Below, piece after piece: positions 28,441 to 36,777 of a stretch of 64,000 nucleotides of DNA (the stretch's first letter is position 1; every line of letters begins with the position of its first letter). The stretch comes from Leeuwenhoekiella sp. (GTDB lineage Bacteria; Bacteroidota; Bacteroidia; Flavobacteriales; Flavobacteriaceae). The translations under genes were made by a program, and so were the position numbers. Where the stretch lies: assembly GCA_011050015.1 (NCBI GenBank), contig DRGP01000102.1, positions 1 to 64,000 of the forward strand, read 5' to 3'. The notes below the pieces were generated by a model. The model saw only the letters and a list, made by a program, of their open reading frames with translations. It did no database searches and had not been told where the DNA came from.

Positions 28441-31248
28441 ATGAAAAAAGCATTACAACTTATCTGTCTTCTTCTTCCCGTTACTTTTATCTGGGCTGAA
28501 AATATGCCATTGAAAAGTGTTGATGCTGCTTCAAACATAGTTATGGGTGTGCGTGGTATAAACGCAACTTTTTCAGTAAAAAATACAAACGCTGATTTTG
28601 ATCAACTGAATATAAAAGTATTGAACAAAGCGGAAAGCTATGCAACCAATACCCATCATACGTTAACACTTCAAGTTGAAAATACAGGAAAAGGCCTTCA
28701 GAATATAAAACTGGAAACTGAACTTCCCACTACCTGGAAAAAAACAGCTATTAGTACGATAGAACGTTTTGAGGCAAATTCAAAAAAACTGGTGCTCTAT
28801 AGTTTTTTCATTCCTGCCAATGCAAACCCGGGTACAGCGACGATCACTATTTTTGTTAAAGATCTTAGCCATGATATTTTACTCCCTACCCCTATTGAAT
28901 TAAATGTTTCCACAAATTATGAATTGGAAGTTTTTAAAGTATCTTCATCACAAAAAATACAAGCTGGTGAGACCATAAAGGCCTCCTATATTGTCAAAAA
29001 CAAAGGGAATATCGCACAAAAAGTACTGCTCACCGGAAAAGGCTCTATTGATGGGGAAACCACCATTACATTAGTGCCTGGCGAAAGCAGGGAAGTAGCT
29101 TTACAACAAGCAACCAATGACAAAATCTATTCCTTCCGAAATATAAGCACACAGTTAACTATTTTTAGTGCTGCTTCCGAAAAGACCTATACCGCCTTTA
29201 GCAGTACGGAGGTTTTTCCTTCAAAAATCAAACGGAAAGATCCTTTTTTACGCTATTATATGCGTGCGAGTTTATACTATAACAGTTATACTACCAAAAA
29301 GGATCATTATTCCGCCCTTTCTTCAGAATTAATTGGAGATGGCTACTTAGATGTAGATAAAAACCATTACCTCAATTTTATTGTACGTGCTCCAGAACAG
29401 GATAGATTAAAGCGTTTTGGTGTAGCAGATCAGTATAGTTTAGTCTATAAATACAAGGAAAAAACAGCTGTTTTCCTTGGTGATCACGCGTATTACATTA
29501 ACCGGTTAGGGTTCAGCAGCAGATACGGGATGGGGTTCCGGGTGGATCATGCTATAAAGCAATGGACACTTTCCGCTTTTTACTCAAAGCCCAGGTTATA
29601 TACGTATAATGCGGAACCTTTATATTGTGCAAAAATACAATACAATATAAGTGATTCCCTTAATTTGGGATTAGCCGTAGAACGCTCTAAAGGAACCATT
29701 CAAGGTGCCAACCATAATATTGAAGCAAACCCTAATGAAGAGGGACAGATTGCAACATTCAGTTTTAATTATAAAAACAAAGGAACTTTTATTGAAGCGG
29801 AATCTTCCAGTAGCATTACCAATATGCATATGGATTATGCCAATTATATTAATGTAAGACAACAGTATAAAAATTTCGGATATACGGGAAGTTTTACAAT
29901 TGCCGGGGACAATTACTTCGGTTCTTTGCGAAACAGTCTTCAGTTTTCTAACGGATTGAATTATAACCTACGGAAAATCAATTTTTCTATAGGTCACACC
30001 CAATCTATGGTCAACAGACGTTTAGACCCTTTATTTTATTCTGCCGAACCTTTTTACGAAACATTTTTTGGAGCGATCACTTACCGTTTTAACCAGCGTT
30101 CTTCCGTAAGCATTCGTGCTGATAAAAGAATACGGGAAGACCAGTTAAACCCTAAAAATTATTTTTACAAAGAATACGGTGGGAATTATAGATATAGGTA
30201 CACCCAATCTGCTTTTTCTTTCAATTTCAACGGAAGGATAGCCCAGACCAAAAACCTTTTAATTGCCGGTGACGATTATAGGACCACCTTTGCGCATAGT
30301 TTGAGTACTTCCGTTCGCGTATTGAGAAATCTAACCTTAAGAGGAAGTGTAAACCATAATTACAGCAACCGGTATGGAAATACAGATAATGTCACCAATT
30401 ATTTTAGATATGGTTTTGGGGCAAATTATAACATGTCCAGAAACGTACGCTTCAATTTTAATTACAACAGTGGCTTTAGCCCAGAAGAAACCTATCTAAA
30501 ACGGGATTATATAAATGGGGCCATCGTTGTAAAAGCATCTAAAAACCATCAGTTTGAAATACGCGGCAGTTATTTTGAAACTCCTGGAACCCTTGATGAT
30601 AAAGAGTTCCTGGGTTTTGGAAAATATACCTACACTTTTGGAGCCCCTTTAAAAAGGGTTTTGGCCCAGGGAGGTTTAAAGGGTGTTATTTATTCAACAG
30701 ATTCCTCTATTTCTATGAAAGGAATAAAAATAATTGCTGCCGGAAAAACGCTTGCAGCAGATGAAAAAGGGACTTTTGAAATTAACAACCTTCCGCTGGG
30801 GAATAATTATATCTTTATTGATGAATCAACCTTGCCGTTGGGAACCGTGATTGCTGAAAAAGCCCCCTTTAAAGTAAACATTGAAAAACAAGGAAAAGCA
30901 GCCTTGGATATACAGCTTATGCGTTCTAGCACCATTGAAGGCGAATTGTACACTGCCAGTCCTAAAAATAATGTGTCTGATGTTTTAGAAGGGTATTTAC
31001 AAATTGCAAATGAAGAATTCACCTATTATGTGACCTCAGATAAAAAAGGCCAGTTTCAGTTTAAAAATATAGTTCCCGGAACCTATACTTTATCCCTGGT
31101 ACGCTATAGTGGTGAGGAGTATTTTGAGTTGGAAAAAGATATAAAAATCACGGTAGCAGCGGGAGGAATTATGCGTGCAAAGGTGCCGGTAAAAGGAAAA
31201 GACAGAATTATTGAGTTTAAAAATAAGAACTTTAAAATAGGAAATTAG
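28441..31248 (+). CDS. Large outer-membrane beta-barrel, divergent usher-like protein with CarboxypepD_reg/SdrD-like C-terminal repeats
   Basis: Signal peptide, N-terminal NEW1/CARDB-like Ig domain, long alternating aromatic beta-strands, C-terminal GVIYSTDSSISMKGIKIIAAGKTLAADEKGTFEINNLPLG. Confidence 0.6.
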   Translation: MKKALQLICLLLPVTFIWAENMPLKSVDAASNIVMGVRGINATFSVKNTNADFDQLNIKVLNKAESYATNTHHTLTLQVENTGKGLQNIKLETELPTTWKKTAISTIERFEANSKKLVLYSFFIPANANPGTATITIFVKDLSHDILLPTPIELNVSTNYELEVFKVSSSQKIQAGETIKASYIVKNKGNIAQKVLLTGKGSIDGETTITLVPGESREVALQQATNDKIYSFRNISTQLTIFSAASEKTYTAFSSTEVFPSKIKRKDPFLRYYMRASLYYNSYTTKKDHYSALSSELIGDGYLDVDKNHYLNFIVRAPEQDRLKRFGVADQYSLVYKYKEKTAVFLGDHAYYINRLGFSSRYGMGFRVDHAIKQWTLSAFYSKPRLYTYNAEPLYCAKIQYNISDSLNLGLAVERSKGTIQGANHNIEANPNEEGQIATFSFNYKNKGTFIEAESSSSITNMHMDYANYINVRQQYKNFGYTGSFTIAGDNYFGSLRNSLQFSNGLNYNLRKINFSIGHTQSMVNRRLDPLFYSAEPFYETFFGAITYRFNQRSSVSIRADKRIREDQLNPKNYFYKEYGGNYRYRYTQSAFSFNFNGRIAQTKNLLIAGDDYRTTFAHSLSTSVRVLRNLTLRGSVNHNYSNRYGNTDNVTNYFRYGFGANYNMSRNVRFNFNYNSGFSPEETYLKRDYINGAIVVKASKNHQFEIRGSYFETPGTLDDKEFLGFGKYTYTFGAPLKRVLAQGGLKGVIYSTDSSISMKGIKIIAAGKTLAADEKGTFEINNLPLGNNYIFIDESTLPLGTVIAEKAPFKVNIEKQGKAALDIQLMRSSTIEGELYTASPKNNVSDVLEGYLQIANEEFTYYVTSDKKGQFQFKNIVPGTYTLSLVRYSGEEYFELEKDIKITVAAGGIMRAKVPVKGKDRIIEFKNKNFKIGN

Positions 31249-31250
31249 CG

Positions 31251-31838
31251 ATGAAAAATAAGCAATTTATAATAGTAGCCCTAAGTATCGTTCAGGTTTT
31301 TTTTTGCAACGCTCAAGAAACCATTAACGCAAACGATCCTAATTCTTTCATTTTTGGGGGCGATAGTGATTTTAATACCGCTACACTGGAATTACAAGAA
31401 ATACTCCTCACAGATCTGGAACCCGATCCTGGAAACACCATAAGTTTTGGGGTAAATCCCAGTGATATGGAAGCGGGAAAACCGGTTACCGGAGCGGGAG
31501 GAACCTCAGTAAATGAAGACATTTGGTTAAATTTCACCTATAGGGGAATAAATTATAGAAATGCCCGAATCTTAGTATATGCCAACCAACCACTGCCTGC
31601 AGATTTGGAAATCAAGATACAGGTTATAGCTACAGCAAATACAGGTGGAAATTATAATCCAAATCCCAATTACAATCCCATAGTAGCGAGCACTTCTGAG
31701 CAAGTGCTGGTTTATGATTTTGCAAGCGGCTATACGGGGGATGGAGAAGGTACCGGCTACCAATTACGTTACACGATCGATAATCCGAACGGTGCTTCTT
31801 TGCCCACCGGTTTTGAAATTATTTATGAAATCAGATAA
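31251..31838 (+). CDS. Secreted subunit-like protein
   Basis: Signal peptide; beta-rich; C-terminal LPTGFEIIYEIR strand; immediately after usher-like gene. Confidence 0.5.
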   Translation: MKNKQFIIVALSIVQVFFCNAQETINANDPNSFIFGGDSDFNTATLELQEILLTDLEPDPGNTISFGVNPSDMEAGKPVTGAGGTSVNEDIWLNFTYRGINYRNARILVYANQPLPADLEIKIQVIATANTGGNYNPNPNYNPIVASTSEQVLVYDFASGYTGDGEGTGYQLRYTIDNPNGASLPTGFEIIYEIR

Positions 31839-31847
31839 AACAAAATC

Positions 31848-32450
31848 ATGAAAAAAGCACTTATATACAGCCTCGTTATCCTTTTTAATACTAGCATAGG
31901 GTATGCACAAATTTTACCGGGGACTTTAGATGTTTCGGGAATGCCAAGTTTTGTTCAATCTATAGAAGACACTGTTAAAGAAGCAGGTGCAGACGATAAT
32001 ACAGTGGGATTTGAAAGTGATTTTGACGCAACTGTCATTAGTTATGTGTTAGACCCTACTTCCATTCCTCTTATTGGAGGGGTCACTTCTTCTGAACAGA
32101 ATTGCAGTTTAAATATTTTTAGGTATACGGTGTATATGCATACCGATTATACGCCTCCGGGCTTACTTATAGAAGCTAAAACCACTTTTAATAGTGGAGT
32201 ACGATTCCCCCTTTCTAGCCCCTATGACAATTTACCTGTTCAACCTTTAGGACCCCGTGACCTCACACCAACTAGTGGAAGTAGTTATATAGCTATTCCA
32301 AACAATGGAGGTCAAGCAATAAAAGTATTTGAATTTGTGGGATGCCGTACAGATATCCCCATCCAGTTTAGAATAAAGGCAAGTGCCACAGTTCCTGGTG
32401 TAATTGCTACTTATAATATTCATTACACGGTTGTGGGTAGTTTATTGTGA
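31848..32450 (+). CDS. Secreted subunit-like (possible tip/adhesin) protein
   Basis: Signal peptide; C-terminal VIATYNIHYTVVGSLL strand; same operon. Confidence 0.5.
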   Translation: MKKALIYSLVILFNTSIGYAQILPGTLDVSGMPSFVQSIEDTVKEAGADDNTVGFESDFDATVISYVLDPTSIPLIGGVTSSEQNCSLNIFRYTVYMHTDYTPPGLLIEAKTTFNSGVRFPLSSPYDNLPVQPLGPRDLTPTSGSSYIAIPNNGGQAIKVFEFVGCRTDIPIQFRIKASATVPGVIATYNIHYTVVGSLL

Positions 32451-32533
32451 TTAAAAAGATGGCTTCATAAAGTAAGACATATTTGTAAGAACGATTATGT
32501 TTTCATCTTCATTTCAAATGAAATGCCCCCCTG

Positions 32534-32630
32534 CCCCTAAAAACCAGAAAACCACGCAGTTCCTAAGAACTGCGTGGTTTTGATGCTATTCAAAATAGCC
32601 GTTGGTGACCTTGCCAGGATTCAAACCTGG
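32534..32630. repeat. Left attachment-site direct repeat of the genomic island (97 bp; tRNA-Arg 3' end plus terminator hairpin)
   Basis: About 81/97 identical by hand alignment to 59361-59457; last 26 bp (gtgaccttgccaggattcaaacctgg) identical. Confidence 0.9.
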
Positions 32631-33180
32631 CTCGCATTCCTCAATGTTTATAGGGCTTTCGGATGCCAATGAGTCCAGGTAGCCGAATAGCTACCGTTTT
32701 GACTGATATCAAATAATGTCGTTTGATTTGCAATCTCAAAGTAAATTTAAGGTAAAAAGGGTTTCATTAAAAGCACAATAAAATTATATTCCATGTTTTT
32801 TGCATGCGGTTCCTATCAGTCGTACCGAGAGAAAAATAATAATTATAAAACTTAATTATCCAATTACCCAAAACTCCCAAAGGCATTGTAAAGACTGGCT
32901 TTAAGATGGGTAGATAGCATAAAATTGTAATTACCCAAATCTACCCCAATTGGTGGGTAATTGGTAATTAGAAAAATATAAAAATTAGACGATAAACCCT
33001 TGCTCTAACTGGGCTGGGTAATCGGGTAGATATTTTTAGAATTTTTGGATTATTTGCTGATGAAAGAGAAAAGCATAGAGAAGTATTCAAAGTGTTTTAA
33101 ACTTAAAAATAATCAGCATAAAGGACAATGAAAATTAGGTTAGTATGATCTTAATATAGAGAAGAATTCAAATTAAATAC

Positions 33181-33240
33181 CAAAGGGGGATAAGCAAGAG
33201 GGTAACACGCTGGCGCGATGTTACAGTGTTTATCCCTTTG
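33181..33240. other. 60-nt stem-loop at the left end of the island
   Basis: Caaagggggataa ... ttatccctttg outer arms and gtaacacgc-tgg-gcg(a)tgttac inner arms. Confidence 0.5.
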
Positions 33241-33567
33241 ACATTTAGATAATTAGTAATACACCTGACCTATAAAATTTATGGTTTTTGACGCAAAACC
33301 CGTTTCAGCCCAGTAAAACCGGTACATTTTTGACGCAAAAATGGATTTTGATTTAAAAAAGATACTTTTTTATTTCACCAGCTATTTGTTTTATAAAAAA
33401 TTTCACTAAGCACATCAAATTTTTTCTACTGAAAAGCCCACCTCAAAAAAATAAAAAGAGCTGTTTTCTAACAAAAATCAAAAAAACTTGAACAGATTGA
33501 GGAAAACCGTAAAAGAATTGTTTCATAAAGCTGTATTTTTAATTTTTTTAACCTTTTTTTTGAAAAT

Positions 33568-35229
33568 ATGGAGTTAATACAAAATAACCCTTATCGAATT
33601 GCAGGTATTCTTTCAAACGCAACGACAAAGGAACTTGAAAAGCAAAAAGGAAAAATCAAAGCCTACGCAAAGGTTGGAAAAGAGATCAAATCAGACTTTG
33701 ATTTTCAAATTCTGAGGAATATTAACAGAACTGAAGATACCGTAAACAAAGCATTTTCAAATATTGAGCAAAATCAAGACAAAGTCAATTACTCTTTATT
33801 TTGGTTTTTAAATGCTAGTCCATTTGATAAGACCGCAATTGAATATCTGAAAAATGGAGATGAAGAAAAAGCACTTGAAATTTGGGAAAAAGTAACCACC
33901 AATAAGAATGTCAATACCAAAAACTTCTCTGCATTAAACAATATAGGTACGTGCAAACTTTTAAGTAGGAATACATTCGATATAAAAACAGGGATTGAAG
34001 CCAAAATCAAGCTCATCGAATCTGAATACTTTGAAAACTTTGTCCATTCTGTCGCAGATGAAACATTCACAATTGACAATCAAAAACAATCTGAAAAATT
34101 GATTGATGAATTGCTTATACAATTCAAAAATCAATATGTAAGTTCAGAAATATTGCAATTGTTCAGCGGATGCAATAAAACCACGCAAAATTACCTTTCC
34201 AAAAAATTTACAGAAGAACCATTACACACAATCGAAAGCCAAATTGAAAGTTGTAAAAAGAAACGAAAAGCAGATAAAGACAATGCTTATGAATTTGGTT
34301 TAAAGCTGTTCACAAACACAAAAGACGATTTATCCTTTCTAAAATCATTAATTGGCACTAATGACCTAAAATACAAGACAGCTGCAGACCAATTGGCAAA
34401 TGAAATAATGCAATGTGGTATTGACTATTTCAATGAAAGCCAAGAAAAGAGTTCGAATGAAGATTACCTAACACAAGCCCAAGAACTCAATAAAAAAGCG
34501 TTATCAATTGCGGTAGGGAAGTTAACAAAAGACAGGGCAAATGACAGTCTTGCAACTCTTGAAGAAATGAAAGATCGGGAGGTTAATCAGGCCATTGCAT
34601 TATTACATTCTATTAAGTTGGCTTACGATAATGCTATTAGTAAAATTGAGGCTCAGGTATCTGCAATGAGAATGACTATGTCATATAATCAGTCCATCAA
34701 TTATTCGAAAGTGGATAAAATGAAGGCAAGCTGCTTAAACTGGGATAGAGTAGTAGAAGTTGTCAGTAATGGTATTAGTATTAACAATGTTGAAGCCATT
34801 CAACGTTGCTCAAATCAAAGCAAAATTTCGGAATATAAAAACCTTGTAGATTTCTTGTTTGGCAAACTTGGACCCATTCAAATAAATCAAGTAAAACATC
34901 TATGCTATTGGAAAGACGTAAGAGCAGCTCAAGCTATATCAACGGCAAAAAAAGTTGGATCAACTATGAGCAGTGCAGCTGATAAAGGAGGATGTTACAT
35001 TGCCACAATGGTTTATGGTGATTACGACCATCCACAAGTTTTGGAGTTGAGAAAATTCAGAGATGAATTTTTAAATAAGACAATAATTGGAAGAAGTTTT
35101 ATCAAATTCTACTACAGGTATTCTCCAAAACTAGTTGAAAAACTAGAAAACAAACAAGCAACCAATCTGATAATCAGAAAAGGATTAGATCAATTTATAT
35201 ATATATTCCAAGATGTCATTAAGAAATGA
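33568..35229 (+). CDS. CFI-box C-terminal domain protein with a degenerate J-like N-terminus and TPR-like middle
   Basis: C-terminal GCYIATMVYGDYDHPQVLELRKFRDEFLNKTIIGRSFIKFYYRYSPKL; N-terminal NPYRIAGILSNATTKELEKQKGKIKAYAKV. Confidence 0.6.
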   Translation: MELIQNNPYRIAGILSNATTKELEKQKGKIKAYAKVGKEIKSDFDFQILRNINRTEDTVNKAFSNIEQNQDKVNYSLFWFLNASPFDKTAIEYLKNGDEEKALEIWEKVTTNKNVNTKNFSALNNIGTCKLLSRNTFDIKTGIEAKIKLIESEYFENFVHSVADETFTIDNQKQSEKLIDELLIQFKNQYVSSEILQLFSGCNKTTQNYLSKKFTEEPLHTIESQIESCKKKRKADKDNAYEFGLKLFTNTKDDLSFLKSLIGTNDLKYKTAADQLANEIMQCGIDYFNESQEKSSNEDYLTQAQELNKKALSIAVGKLTKDRANDSLATLEEMKDREVNQAIALLHSIKLAYDNAISKIEAQVSAMRMTMSYNQSINYSKVDKMKASCLNWDRVVEVVSNGISINNVEAIQRCSNQSKISEYKNLVDFLFGKLGPIQINQVKHLCYWKDVRAAQAISTAKKVGSTMSSAADKGGCYIATMVYGDYDHPQVLELRKFRDEFLNKTIIGRSFIKFYYRYSPKLVEKLENKQATNLIIRKGLDQFIYIFQDVIKK

Positions 35230-35827
35230 AATTTTACAAGGCTTAAAAAGTGAGCTGAATAGTCAAGGGTTTCTATTATCACCAGATTTCACTATTAAAA
35301 TGTTTTTAATTTCATATAGTGAAAAGATTATTGAATCAAAAGAAAATAGTCATACAGAATTTATAAAAATAAAAAATGACATTATTGAAAGTTTTATAAA
35401 TCACATAGAGTCATACAAATCATTTTTAAAAAATCAAAATCATAATCACGAAATTCAAAAAATGAATGAAAAAATTTTCATTGCATTAGATTATAACAGA
35501 CAAGAAAATGATCACTTGAAAAATGATGTTTTAATTGAAATCATAGATTCTTTTAAATCAAAAATCAATACTAAAATTCGTGATAATAAACAGAAAACAG
35601 GTTGTTACATAGCCACAATGGCTTATGGTGATTATGACCATCCACAAGTTTTGGAGTTGAGAAAATTCAGAGATGACTTTTTGAACAAAACAATATTAGG
35701 TAGAAATTTTATCAAGCTCTATTATAGGTATTCACCAAGTTTGGCAGAAAGACTAAAAAATAAACAAGGAATCAATCCTATAATCCGTAAAGGGCTAGAC
35801 CTATTCATAAAAACAATCAGAAAATAA
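35213..35827 (+). CDS. CFI-box C-terminal domain protein, short paralog
   Basis: GCYIATMAYGDYDHPQVLELRKFRDDFLNKTILGRNFIKLYYRYSPSLAERL. Confidence 0.65.
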   Translation: MSLRNEILQGLKSELNSQGFLLSPDFTIKMFLISYSEKIIESKENSHTEFIKIKNDIIESFINHIESYKSFLKNQNHNHEIQKMNEKIFIALDYNRQENDHLKNDVLIEIIDSFKSKINTKIRDNKQKTGCYIATMAYGDYDHPQVLELRKFRDDFLNKTILGRNFIKLYYRYSPSLAERLKNKQGINPIIRKGLDLFIKTIRK

Positions 35828-36768
35828 TGAAGAAAATTTTACTCATAGCGCTCTTTTTTGGAGCAACTAATCTTTTTGCGCAACAGCAACAGGATTCAAT
35901 ATTGATAAAGGAAATACCGACCATAAAAAACAACGTATTTCAGCAACGGCAAGAGATTGATGCTTTAACTAAAAAGCTGAACAACCAAAGTTATACAATT
36001 GGAAAGCAAAGCCAGACTATTTCAGGTTTGCAGGAGCAGAATACTAGCCTAAATGCTTCAATTGATAGTTTAAGCCAACTAATCCAAACCAACAGCCAAA
36101 ACATTGTAACCAATTCCAAAGAGCTCGGCACTAAAATTCAAGAAACGGAACAGCAAGCTGAAACCAAGATTTCAGCGCTAGGCGGAGATGTAGAGAAAAA
36201 CCGATTGTATTGGATCATCGCCACATTGGCGACACTTTTATTGGGTGGCTTGATTTATTGGCTATTGGGCAAACGCATAAAATCAAGCAAGACAGATGTC
36301 GAAACCCAAATCAGAAATACCAAAGCTTCACTTGAAGAAGAAAGTGTGAAATTGGACAACAAATTGGTAGAAGTTTTGGAAACACAACTAAAACTTCAAC
36401 AAGAAACGGCTAAATCACAGCCAGTTGCTTCCAACGAAAAAGCCGACCACTCATTGGCTTTAAAAGTAGCCGATGAAATAGCAAGAATGCAAAAGAACAT
36501 ATCTAAAATGGGTAGTGATACTAAAGGGGTAAAACCTCTTTTGAAAGGTATCGAGCGTATCCAAAATAATTTTGCCGCTAACGGCTATGAAATGATAAAT
36601 CATCTTAATAAAGCTTATGATGAGCGATTTAATATTGACGTAATCAACTTTATCACAGATGAAAATTTAGATGAAGGCACAAGAATCATAACAGCAGTAA
36701 TAAAACCTCAAGTAAATTATAAAGGTGTACTCATTCAACGAGCACAAGTTGATGTTTCACAGAATTAA
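35827..36768 (+). CDS. Membrane-anchored coiled-coil protein with C-terminal GrpE-like region
   Basis: Signal peptide, coiled coil, TM (YWIIATLATLLLGGLIYWLLG), C-terminal GIERIQNNFAANGYEMINHLNKAYDERFNIDV...ITAVIKPQVNYKGVLIQRAQVDVSQ resembling GrpE head domain. Confidence 0.55.
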   Translation: MKKILLIALFFGATNLFAQQQQDSILIKEIPTIKNNVFQQRQEIDALTKKLNNQSYTIGKQSQTISGLQEQNTSLNASIDSLSQLIQTNSQNIVTNSKELGTKIQETEQQAETKISALGGDVEKNRLYWIIATLATLLLGGLIYWLLGKRIKSSKTDVETQIRNTKASLEEESVKLDNKLVEVLETQLKLQQETAKSQPVASNEKADHSLALKVADEIARMQKNISKMGSDTKGVKPLLKGIERIQNNFAANGYEMINHLNKAYDERFNIDVINFITDENLDEGTRIITAVIKPQVNYKGVLIQRAQVDVSQN

Positions 36769-36777
36769 AATATTAAT

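Noticed and set aside
32603-32700. Second tRNA gene at the left island end
   Set aside because: Only the last ~25 nt of tRNA-Arg are present; the downstream sequence does not fold into a cloverleaf, so it is an att copy.
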